Origin: an uncultured Campylobacter sp.
Lineage (GTDB): Bacteria; Campylobacterota; Campylobacteria; Campylobacterales; Campylobacteraceae
Reading direction: 5' to 3'
Assembly: GCF_937890585.1 (NCBI RefSeq)
Contig: NZ_CALACG010000039.1
Location: forward strand, 1-8,443
Length of the DNA: 8,443 nucleotides
Below the pieces are notes generated by a model. That model was not told where the DNA came from. It worked only from the letters and a program-made list of their open reading frames with translations, and did no database searches. Both the position numbers and the translations under genes were made by a program. The first letter of the stretch is position 1, and each line of letters starts with the position of its first letter. Positions 1 through 8,443 of the stretch are shown in pieces.

Positions 1-43
1 GTTCTTTCTCTTAAAATTTACCGCGAAATCACGCACGCTAGCC

Positions 44-148
44 CTATTTATCAAATTTTAAGTATTTACTATCGCAATCTTCAAAATAAATATACTCATT
101 CATAGAGTTTCCGTAGTTTTGTATAGCTATACTACCGTTTTCATACAT
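44..148 (-). pseudogene. Short coding-like remnant or small ORF, unrecognised
   Basis: A minus-strand frame runs from ATG at 148-146 to TAG at 46-44 and encodes 34 residues, beginning MYENGSIAIQNYG and ending YLKFDK. The composition is protein-like (mixed polar and aromatic residues, one Cys), unlike a chance ORF in such AT-rich DNA. The frame stays open upstream through K-K-I-D-G to a TAA at 187-185. No convincing ribosome binding site precedes the ATG, because GACGGG abuts it directly. I read it as the surviving 3' end of a longer gene whose 5' part was lost where the fdhF leader now lies; a genuine microprotein is the alternative. I do not recognise a family and assign no function. Confidence 0.35.
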
Positions 149-244
149 CCCGTCAATCTTTTTAAATTTTATATAAAATATAACTTAAAATTAAAATTTA
201 TTTTTTAAATAAAGAATTTTTCATAAAAGATTAAGTTTCGCACT

Positions 245-256
245 AGTAATATTACT
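245..256. promoter_or_regulatory. 12-bp perfect palindrome upstream of fdhF
   Basis: AGTAATATTACT is a perfect 6+6 palindrome about 45 bases upstream of the fdhF start. It could be a binding site for a dimeric regulator or overlap the promoter. In an AT-rich background a chance origin is possible. It does not match the FNR/CRP-type TTGAT-N4-ATCAA pattern. Confidence 0.3.
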
Positions 257-265
257 CAAAATAAA

Positions 266-282
266 TATGCAGAAAATGCATA
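266..282. promoter_or_regulatory. 6-bp inverted repeat just before the fdhF ribosome binding site
   Basis: TATGCA (266-271) and TGCATA (277-282) are perfect inverted copies separated by GAAAA. The dyad ends six bases before the Shine-Dalgarno core. It could be an operator or a small mRNA hairpin in the leader; the sequence alone does not decide. Confidence 0.35.
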
Positions 283-287
283 ATTAG

Positions 288-293
288 AAGGAG
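288..293 (+). promoter_or_regulatory. Ribosome binding site that sets the fdhF start
   Basis: AAGGAG lies six bases before ATG at 300-302 but only three bases before the in-frame GTG at 297. The spacing favours the ATG at 300 as the start codon. Confidence 0.8.
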
Positions 294-299
294 AAAGTG

Positions 300-2576
300 A
301 TGAAAGAAGGCAAAGTCATCTGTCCTTATTGCGGGACAGGCTGTCAAGTAACCTTGCACGTGGAAAACAACGTCGTCCGTGCCGCCACTGGCGTCGAAGA
401 CAACCCCGTTAACCAAGGAAATTTATGTTTAAAAGGCTTTTATGGCTGGGACTACGTAGCAAGTCCAGACAGACTTACAAAGCCACTAATTAGAAAGAAA
501 AATGGTGTCTTTTCAAAAGATGGCGAATTTGAAGAGGCTAGCTGGGACGAGGCACTCGACCTTGTCGTAGAAAAGATGAAAGAGGCAAAAGAGAAATACG
601 GCCCTGACTCACTAGCAGGAAACTTTTCAGCACGCTGTACGCTTGAGGACAACTACGTCGCTCAAAAGCTAATGCGCGCTGTAATTGGCACAAACAACGT
701 CGATCACTGCGCTAGAATTTGACACGCTCCGACAGTAGCAGGACTTGCTAAAACAATCGGAAACGGAGCTGCCACAAATAGCTTTACAGAGATCGGAGTT
801 TATAGTAACTGTATATTAATGATAGGCTCAAACCCAGAAAATGGCCACCCAATAGCAGCTATGCACATCCAAAGAGCGCTAAACCGCGGCGCAAAACTGA
901 TCGTTATCGACCCTATCAAGACTGAGTTTGCAAGTAGAGCCGACATCCACTTACAACTAGAGCCCGAGCACAACATCCCTGTTATCAACGCTCTTCTTTA
1001 CACTATCATCGAAGAAGGCCTTGTAAACGAGGAGTTTGTAAGAGATCACACGATAGGCATCGAGTATGTAAAAGAGGCTGTAAAAGACTATGCCCCAGAA
1101 GTCGTGGCTAAATACACAAGGCTAAATCCAGAGGAGATAAGAGCAGCTGCAAGAATGTACGCTACTACAAAACCAGCCGTCATCACCCACGGCATGGGTG
1201 TAACTCACTTCAACCACGGCGTTGGTGGAGTTTGTGACGTATCAAATTTATTCTTGATCACTGGTAATATCTGCGAGCTAGGCACTGGCGACTTGCCACT
1301 AAGAGGTCAAGAGAACGTTCAAGGCTGCTGCGACATGGGCGTTTTGCCAAATATCTTCCCAAATCTTGGCTCAGTCACCGACCCAGAGCAAAGAGCTTGG
1401 TTTGAGAAAATGTGGCACCTTGAGCCTGGATTTTTAAACTCAAAGATAGGCATCCACAAGACAGAAGTGCCTGATGCGATACTTGATGGTAGAGTGCATT
1501 TCTTCTGGACTATCGGCGAAAATCCAGTTATCTCTGAGCCAAATACAAACCACTTCTTAAAAGGCATCGCAAATGTTGATTTCTACGTGGTTCAAGACCT
1601 ATTTTTGACTGAAACTGCTCTAAAAGCTGACGTCGTACTCCCAGGTGTTGCAAGCAGCGAAAAAGAAGGCCTTTATACCAACGCAGAGCGCCGCGTACAG
1701 CACAACGAAGCGGTCATCACACCTCCAGGCGATGCTAGACAAGACTGGTGGATCGTTTGTGAGATCGCACGCCGTTTGGGCGCAACTGAGGGCTTTAACT
1801 ACAACTCACCAGAAGAAATTTGGGAAGAAGTTAGAAAATGCGACCCTAGACGCTATGGTGGCATGAGCTACTACCGCATCAAAAAATATCACGGACTTCA
1901 CTGGCCATGCCCAACAGAAGATAGCATGGGCGGTCAGAGCTTGTATCTTGATAAGAAATTTTTCACACCTGATGGCAAAGGTCGCTTTGTTCCATTTCTA
2001 TTTGTGGGTAAAGCTGATGAGATCGAGCCTGCAAAACTTGAATTTGCTAAGAAGATGAACATGTCGCCTGAGTATCCTATAATGGCTGGCTCAGTCGATG
2101 AGAAGACCGACGCTGAGTATCCGATACAGCTTCTAACCACTAGAAAGGTCTATCAATACACCGTTGGCACCATGACAAGGCGCTCTAAAGCGATCGAAGA
2201 AGGTGGCGACAGTATCGGACCTATCGCTGAGATGAGCCCGTCGCTTGCTGCAAGATATGGTATCAAGCAAGGTGACTTTATAAAAGCGTGGAGCAGACAC
2301 GGTTACATCGTCGTAAAAGCCGAAGTTACCGACATCGTGCCTGAGGGTATCATACAGATGACTTTCCACTACTGGGAGAGCTCATGCAACGAGTTAACAA
2401 GTAGCGGCTGGGACTTCATCAGTAAGACTCCGACATTTAAAGCAGCGATCCAGATCAAGAAGATCGACGAAAAAGAATTTTTAAGAGTTCGCGAGCTAAA
2501 ACGCGAGAAATTTCAAACTTCTAAAATCATCTACGATGACTTCCACCATCACGGAAATGCAGCGATAAATGAGTAA
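300..2576 (+). CDS. fdhF: Formate dehydrogenase H-type alpha subunit, selenoprotein (TGA at 720-722 read as Sec)
   Basis: This gene encodes the cytoplasmic molybdenum/tungsten bis-MGD enzyme that oxidises formate to CO2. In enterobacteria it is the formate-oxidising part of formate hydrogenlyase. With TGA 720-722 decoded as selenocysteine the protein has 758 aa; E. coli FdhF has 715. Seen in the sequence: [4Fe-4S] ligands C8, C11, C15 and C43, followed by K45 (E. coli K44); the active-site string CARI-Sec-HAPTVAGL with Sec141 and His142 (E. coli Sec140, His141); and R335 in LRGQENVQG (E. coli R333). The codons after TGA continue the family alignment in the same frame without a break. There is no twin-arginine signal, and the protein is shorter than the exported FdhA type. 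The C-terminus is roughly 40 residues longer than in E. coli and ends with an FHHHG segment. The gene is alone on its strand and followed by a terminator. An electron acceptor or hydrogenase partner must be encoded elsewhere. Confidence 0.93.
720..769 (+). promoter_or_regulatory. Selenocysteine codon and SECIS hairpin within fdhF
   Basis: TGA at 720-722 is followed in the coding sequence by a two-part hairpin. The lower stem pairs GCTCCG (726-731) with CGGAGC (764-769). The apical stem pairs TAGCA (736-740) with TGCTA (746-750) and closes the loop GGACT (741-745). The loop starts 18 bases after the TGA, which matches the E. coli fdhF SECIS, whose loop is GGUCU. In E. coli, loop bases G23 and U24 contact SelB; here they correspond to G742 and A743, so the U is replaced. 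The function as a SelB-binding site is inferred from position, fold and the protein alignment. Confidence 0.85.
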
Positions 2577-2580
2577 ATTT

Positions 2581-2606
2581 AGTGAGGCCTCTCGCCTCAC
2601 TTTTTT
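2581..2606 (+). terminator. Intrinsic terminator of fdhF
   Basis: AGTGAGGC (2581-2588) pairs perfectly with GCCTCACT (2594-2601) around a CTCTC loop, and the run of six T starts at 2601, overlapping the last stem base. It begins four bases after the fdhF stop codon. In the opposite direction the same hairpin lies after cmoA but is followed only by TAAATTTAC, so it would be a weak terminator for the minus-strand operon. Confidence 0.9.
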
Positions 2607-2640
2607 ATATATAAGATAGGTAGAGATAAATTTAAAGCTT

Positions 2641-3345
2641 CTACTTAAACGCCAAAAAACTCATAAAATTTCCCCATTTAAACGTGCTTTCAACTCGTTT
2701 AAAGCCAGCATTTAGGGCTAAGCTTCTATTTTCTTCCTCGGTGTATGGCACCAGCACATTTTCAAGTGCCTCCCTTTTTTGGGCGATCTCATAGCGTGAG
2801 TAGCCTTGCGCCTGCTTGTAGTCCTCGTAAATTTCTATAACGCTTTTTGTAAGCTTCTTATCATCAAAAATGATCTTTTCACTAAACAAAAAAACTCCAT
2901 TTTCATTTAGCCCATCGTAAATTTTCTGCACCAAATTTGCTCTTTTTGGCGGCCTGATAAACTGCAAAGTATAGTTTGCCAAAACTGCGTCAAACCCTGC
3001 CAGCTCGTACTCTGTGATGTCAGCTAGGATAAAATTTATACTAGCGCCATACGCCTTTGCCTTGTTTTTGGCATTTGCCAGCATCGCCTCAGAGTTATCC
3101 ACGCCGCTTAGCGCAAGGTCATTTCTAAGGTTATTTAGCAAAAGCAGGCTATTTGCCGTCGAGCAGCCAAGGTCGCACACGCTCGCCTCTTTTGGCAAAA
3201 TTTTAGCTAGCAGCTTTGCATTTAAATTTGAGCTCACGTCGTAAAATGGCACCGAGCGCGAGATCATATCGTCAAAAACGCTCGCCACAAAGTCGTCAAA
3301 CTCAAACTGCTTGCTTATGGGCTCTTTAAAAATTTCATCTCTCAT
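2641..3345 (-). CDS. cmoA: Carboxy-S-adenosyl-L-methionine synthase CmoA
   Basis: CmoA converts S-adenosylmethionine and prephenate into carboxy-SAM. CmoB uses this to make 5-oxyacetyluridine (cmo5U) at the wobble position of tRNA. The 234-aa protein aligns along its whole length with the 247-aa E. coli enzyme. It has the opening RDEIFKEPI, the FDDMISRSVPFY segment, the SAM-binding CDLGCS (residues 57-62), NYTLQF, and the IAQKREALENV segment. R191 in that segment corresponds to E. coli R199, which contacts the carboxylate of carboxy-SAM, so the distinctive activity is expected rather than ordinary methylation. It starts at ATG 3345, with GGAG seven bases upstream, and overlaps the ribF stop by 4 bp (ATGA), suggesting translational coupling. 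It is the last gene of the minus-strand cluster. No cmoB is in the window. Confidence 0.9.
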   Translation of the reverse strand: MRDEIFKEPISKQFEFDDFVASVFDDMISRSVPFYDVSSNLNAKLLAKILPKEASVCDLGCSTANSLLLLNNLRNDLALSGVDNSEAMLANAKNKAKAYGASINFILADITEYELAGFDAVLANYTLQFIRPPKRANLVQKIYDGLNENGVFLFSEKIIFDDKKLTKSVIEIYEDYKQAQGYSRYEIAQKREALENVLVPYTEEENRSLALNAGFKRVESTFKWGNFMSFLAFK

Positions 3346-4200
3346 ATGCCAGCTCCGCTTCCATCAAAATATTTTATCGTCTCGTCGCAGTACAGATCGC
3401 ACACGCCAACACTCTTTCTAGCCTCTAATATATCACACTTTATCTGCTCTTTTAGCTCGTTTAAATTTGCAAATTTTTCATTATCTCTTATGCGTTTTAC
3501 AAAGCAAACCGCGACGTGCTTGGTCACCTTTGGTGCGACCTCGTCTAAGATGTGCGTCTCAACGCTAAAGCTGCCATCCGTGCTAACTCTAGTGCCTATA
3601 AAAGTGACCGAGCCGTAGGTGTATGAGCCCATTCTTGTTCTTGTCGCGTAGACGCCCTCGCGCGGCAGAAGATAGCTCTTGACGTCCAAATTTAGCGTCG
3701 CAACAAGCTCTTTTGCGCCGATGCCCTGCCCTTTTACGACGTCTCCCTCGATAGAGTACTCCCTGCCTAGCAGCTTGTTTGCCTCTTTGATCCTGCCTTG
3801 CTTGATAAATTCCCTTATCGCTGAGCTATGCACGCCCATACCGTCATAGCAGACCTCATCTACAACGACCACTTCGCCATCAAAAATCCTTTTCAAATCG
3901 TGCTTGTCCCACGCTCTGTTTCTGCCAAATCTAAAATCAAATCCAACAACGATCTTTTTTAAATTTTTAAAATCTCGCTTTAAAAGTGCGATAAATTCCT
4001 CGCCACTAAGTCCTTTTATACTCTCAAAATCATACAAGAAGCAAGGATAGTTTGAGTACTCGGCTCGCTTTAGCTTTGGCGTGATGTTTGCCTTGTTTTT
4101 GTCGATCACGACAAGTCCGCCAAACTCGCCAAGCTGTTTTAAAAGCTGCTTGTGCCCCCTATGCACGCCGTCAAAGTGCCCTATCGCAACGGCAGTGATG

Positions 4201-6877
<2,677 letters not shown>

Positions 6878-6888
6878 TTAAACATACT

Positions 6889-7749
6889 TTATAAATGATC
6901 CAAATTTAGCTCTCTAGCGTCACATAAATGGGCATTTTTATAGACCTTTGCTATCTCGTCTCTAGCTCTCATCAGCGCAAAGCCAAGCAAATTTTGCCCT
7001 CGCCACTTCATAGGATTTTGCGCATTTTGATCTTCAGCACTCATGCCTATGCCCCAAATTTTATCAACAGGGCTTGCCTCGACTAAAATTTTATCCTTTG
7101 TCGAGAGCAAAAACTTCCGCAGCTTGGCATTTTGGCTAAATTTTAAATAGCTCGCATTTAGCACAACGCTAAATTTTATCTCGTCCCAGACCTTAGCGTC
7201 AAAGCCTCGCACCTGCCTACCAAGCGCCTTCATCTGCGCTGGATCTTTGGCGGATAAAATTTGCTCTAAGGCCTCGTCATCACCAAAACACTCAGCCTTT
7301 TTAGCCATCATATATTGCTCGGCGCAAATGTAATGAACCTCGTCTTGCCAAAAGCTAGAGCTATACCACTGGCTTAGACAGCTTGCGCTTATGCCCGCAC
7401 TCTTTTGATGGCCCCAAAAAAATAGAAATTTATCCGCCTTACCTGCGTTATAGCGCTTCTTAAGCCACTTTAACTCATATCTAGGCTCACGTTCCCAAAG
7501 GTCGGTGACAAATTCATCTTTGATAAAAAGCGTGCTTTCATCATCGCCAAGTCTCTCGTCCCAGTATCCACGCCACGTCGCAGGCTCAGCAAAGAGCTGC
7601 TGATACTCGATACGCTCATCTTGACTTAGCGTTTTTAGCCACTCATTAAATTTAAACTTATAATCCTCGCCGCAGCCCATCCTCCAGCCGATAGAAAAGG
7701 GGCTAATCTGAGGAAATTTGATCCAAGGCGGTGGAAGTAAATTTTTCAT
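6889..7749 (-). CDS. Two-part NADAR (YbiA/COG3236-like) domain protein
   Basis: The C-terminal half (about residues 108-272) has NADAR features: LFFWGHQ (109-115), SQWYSSSFW (126-134), the ICAEQYMMAKK helix (141-151) with E144 at the position of the conserved SEHYFQAQK glutamate of YbiA, DKIWGIGM (229-236) with W232, and WRGQNLLGFALMRARDEI (249-266). YbiA-type members are N-glycosidases acting on early riboflavin intermediates; others remove ADP-ribose adducts or act in phage defence. The N-terminal segment of about 100 residues (PPPWIKFPQISPFSIGWRMG at the start, then WRGYWDERLGDD) is a separate, Trp- and Tyr-rich region absent from E. coli YbiA. The full length is 286 aa against about 160 for YbiA. 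ATG 7749 is preceded by AGAGG. The gene lies 25 bases after folP and 41 before ligA, inside a housekeeping cluster that includes ribF. The substrate is unknown; a flavin-related role is an inference from the neighbours. Confidence 0.8.
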   Translation of the reverse strand: MKNLLPPPWIKFPQISPFSIGWRMGCGEDYKFKFNEWLKTLSQDERIEYQQLFAEPATWRGYWDERLGDDESTLFIKDEFVTDLWEREPRYELKWLKKRYNAGKADKFLFFWGHQKSAGISASCLSQWYSSSFWQDEVHYICAEQYMMAKKAECFGDDEALEQILSAKDPAQMKALGRQVRGFDAKVWDEIKFSVVLNASYLKFSQNAKLRKFLLSTKDKILVEASPVDKIWGIGMSAEDQNAQNPMKWRGQNLLGFALMRARDEIAKVYKNAHLCDARELNLDHL

Positions 7750-7774
7750 CTAGCCTCTTTTTTAGCCAAGCGCC

Positions 7775-8392
7775 CTACCAAAGCGTGGCTTGGCTCATCG
7801 CCTCGTGCATATCAAAAAGCTGCTTATGCTCGGCCACATCGTGCGTACGGATAATCTGCGCGCCGTTTTCAAAGGCTTTTAGATGCAGATAAAGCGAGCC
7901 TGGCAAGCGGTCTTTGACTTCGCTTTTGTAGTAGTGATTTATGACTGATTTGCGACTAGCACCAACGAGTAGCGGACAGCCAAATTTCAAAAAATGCTCC
8001 AAATGCTTAATAAGCAGCAAATTTTGCTCAGCCGTCTTACCAAAGCCAATACCCACATCAAGCACTATCTTTTTAGCGCCAAGCTCCCTTGCAAGGGTTA
8101 TCTTTTGCTCAAAAAAGTCTGAAATTTCGCCAATTAAGTCATTGTACTTTGGCGCGATCTGCATCGTGGCAGGGTCTCCTTGCATGTGCATCATACAAAA
8201 CTGCGCGTCGTATCTTGCAGCAAGCGTGGCAAGAGAGGCATTTGCTGTGATGTCATTTATCATCTTAAAGCCGTGGTTTAGCGCAAATTCTAAGCAATAA
8301 GGATCAAAGCTATCAAGGCTAAATTTTGCCTTTTCATGTAAATTTAGCTTGTAAATTTCCTCCACGATATCTTTTATGCGCCTAAATTCCTC
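7775..8392 (-). CDS. folP: Dihydropteroate synthase, 5' end missing (contig end)
   Basis: FolP joins 4-aminobenzoate to 6-hydroxymethyl-dihydropterin pyrophosphate in folate synthesis and is the sulfonamide target. Only the last 205 residues are present, starting at the Glu codon 8392-8390 (EEFRRIKDIV). Visible family segments are FSLDSFDP (24-31), MINDITAN (44-51), MHMQGDP (68-74), LDVGIGFGK (111-119), LLVGASRKS (141-149) and IIRTHDV (180-186). These are TIM-barrel loops that bind pterin and phosphate. The canonical DPG-type motif reads DVG here. The N-terminal part with the NVTPDSFSD pterin loop is lost. An apparent GTG start at 8407 giving M-Y-K-R-Q is encoded by sequencing adapter and is false. 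TAG at 7777-7775 ends the gene, 25 bases before the NADAR start. Confidence 0.92.
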   Translation of the reverse strand, partial: EEFRRIKDIVEEIYKLNLHEKAKFSLDSFDPYCLEFALNHGFKMINDITANASLATLAARYDAQFCMMHMQGDPATMQIAPKYNDLIGEISDFFEQKITLARELGAKKIVLDVGIGFGKTAEQNLLLIKHLEHFLKFGCPLLVGASRKSVINHYYKSEVKDRLPGSLYLHLKAFENGAQIIRTHDVAEHKQLFDMHEAMSQATLW

Positions 8393-8443
8393 CTGTCTCT
8401 TATACACATCTCCGAGCCCACGAGACCGTACTAGATCTCGTAT
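8393..8443. other. Illumina Nextera adapter read-through (not genomic)
   Basis: Bases 8393-8411 are the 19-bp Tn5 mosaic end as used in Nextera libraries (CTGTCTCTTATACACATCT). Bases 8412-8426 are CCGAGCCCACGAGAC, the i7-side adapter. Bases 8427-8434 are CGTACTAG, which I recognise as the Nextera N702 index. Bases 8435-8443, ATCTCGTAT, begin the P7 flow-cell sequence. The four parts are contiguous and in the correct order, so genomic sequence ends at 8392. Confidence 0.98.

Larger units (their letters stand above)
149..296 (+). promoter_or_regulatory. AT-rich leader and promoter region of fdhF
   Basis: This is the only substantial stretch upstream of fdhF without a convincing gene. It is very rich in A and T with several T-tracts, as expected for Campylobacter promoters, where the -35 box is poorly defined. 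I could not pick a single convincing -10 box. No sigma-54 signature (GG and GC about 10 bases apart) is visible on the plus strand, although E. coli fdhF is sigma-54 dependent. The region holds the two dyads listed separately. That the fdhF promoter lies here is inferred from the position and from the absence of any upstream plus-strand gene. Confidence 0.5.

Noticed and set aside
190..296. A sigma-54 promoter for fdhF, as in E. coli
   Set aside because: No GG-N10-GC pattern with TTGC-like downstream element is present on the plus strand in the leader.
297..722. A 141-aa protein starting at GTG 297 and ending at TGA 722 as a separate gene
   Set aside because: It contains only the Fe-S part of FdhF, and the TGA lies at the conserved Sec position with a SECIS-like hairpin. 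The same frame continues the enzyme to 2576.
819..2576. An independent 585-aa molybdopterin oxidoreductase starting at ATG 819
   Set aside because: The ATG is an internal Met of FdhF, there is no ribosome binding site before it, and the product would lack the Fe-S cluster and Sec site.
2581..2606. A fully bidirectional terminator shared by fdhF and cmoA
   Set aside because: On the minus strand the hairpin is followed by TAAATTTAC rather than a T-run, so only the plus-strand call is well supported.
7941..8300. A plus-strand ORF of 119 aa opposite folP
   Set aside because: It is the antisense shadow of conserved FolP segments and has no support of its own.
8393..8443. A Tn5-like transposon end or attachment site at the right edge
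   Set aside because: The mosaic end is followed immediately by library adapter, index and P7 sequence, so it derives from library preparation and not from a mobile element.

Overview
The window looks like the end of a short-read contig from a Campylobacter species. The protein sequences suggest the C. concisus/curvus side of the genus rather than C. jejuni. This rests on recognisable campylobacterial LigA, TlyA, RibF and CmoA proteins, moderate A+T content, and the gene order folP-ligA-tlyA-ribF-cmoA, which as I recall it resembles Cj0585-Cj0590 of C. jejuni. Species level is inference.

Left part (1-2606, + strand): an AT-rich region of about 300 bases holds a short minus-strand coding-like remnant (44-148), two perfect dyads and a strong ribosome binding site. 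It leads into fdhF, a cytoplasmic molybdenum/tungsten formate dehydrogenase of the E. coli FDH-H type. The reading frame appears broken by a TGA at 720-722, but this codon sits exactly at the selenocysteine position of the family. It is followed by a SECIS-like hairpin whose apical loop lies 18 nt after the TGA, the same offset as in E. coli fdhF. The gene is therefore one selenoprotein of 758 aa, not two ORFs. It ends in an intrinsic terminator and appears to be transcribed alone.

Right part (2641-8392, - strand, convergent with fdhF): a compact, probably co-transcribed cluster reads folP (5' end missing), a two-part NADAR-domain protein, ligA, tlyA, ribF and cmoA. The last four genes overlap by 4-35 bp. 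The cluster combines folate synthesis, DNA ligation, rRNA and tRNA modification and FMN/FAD synthesis. The unexpected member is the NADAR gene between folP and ligA. YbiA-type NADAR proteins are known to remove reactive riboflavin-pathway intermediates, and here one shares a cluster with ribF.

Right end (8393-8443): this is not genomic DNA. It is an untrimmed Illumina Nextera adapter (transposase mosaic end, i7-side adapter, an 8-nt index and the start of the P7 sequence). It truncates folP and creates a false start beginning M-Y-K-R-Q. I see no phage, insertion sequence, CRISPR array, tRNA or rRNA. I also see no convincing novel multi-gene system; the least ordinary items are the selenoprotein with its leader, the NADAR fusion protein, and the adapter artefact.
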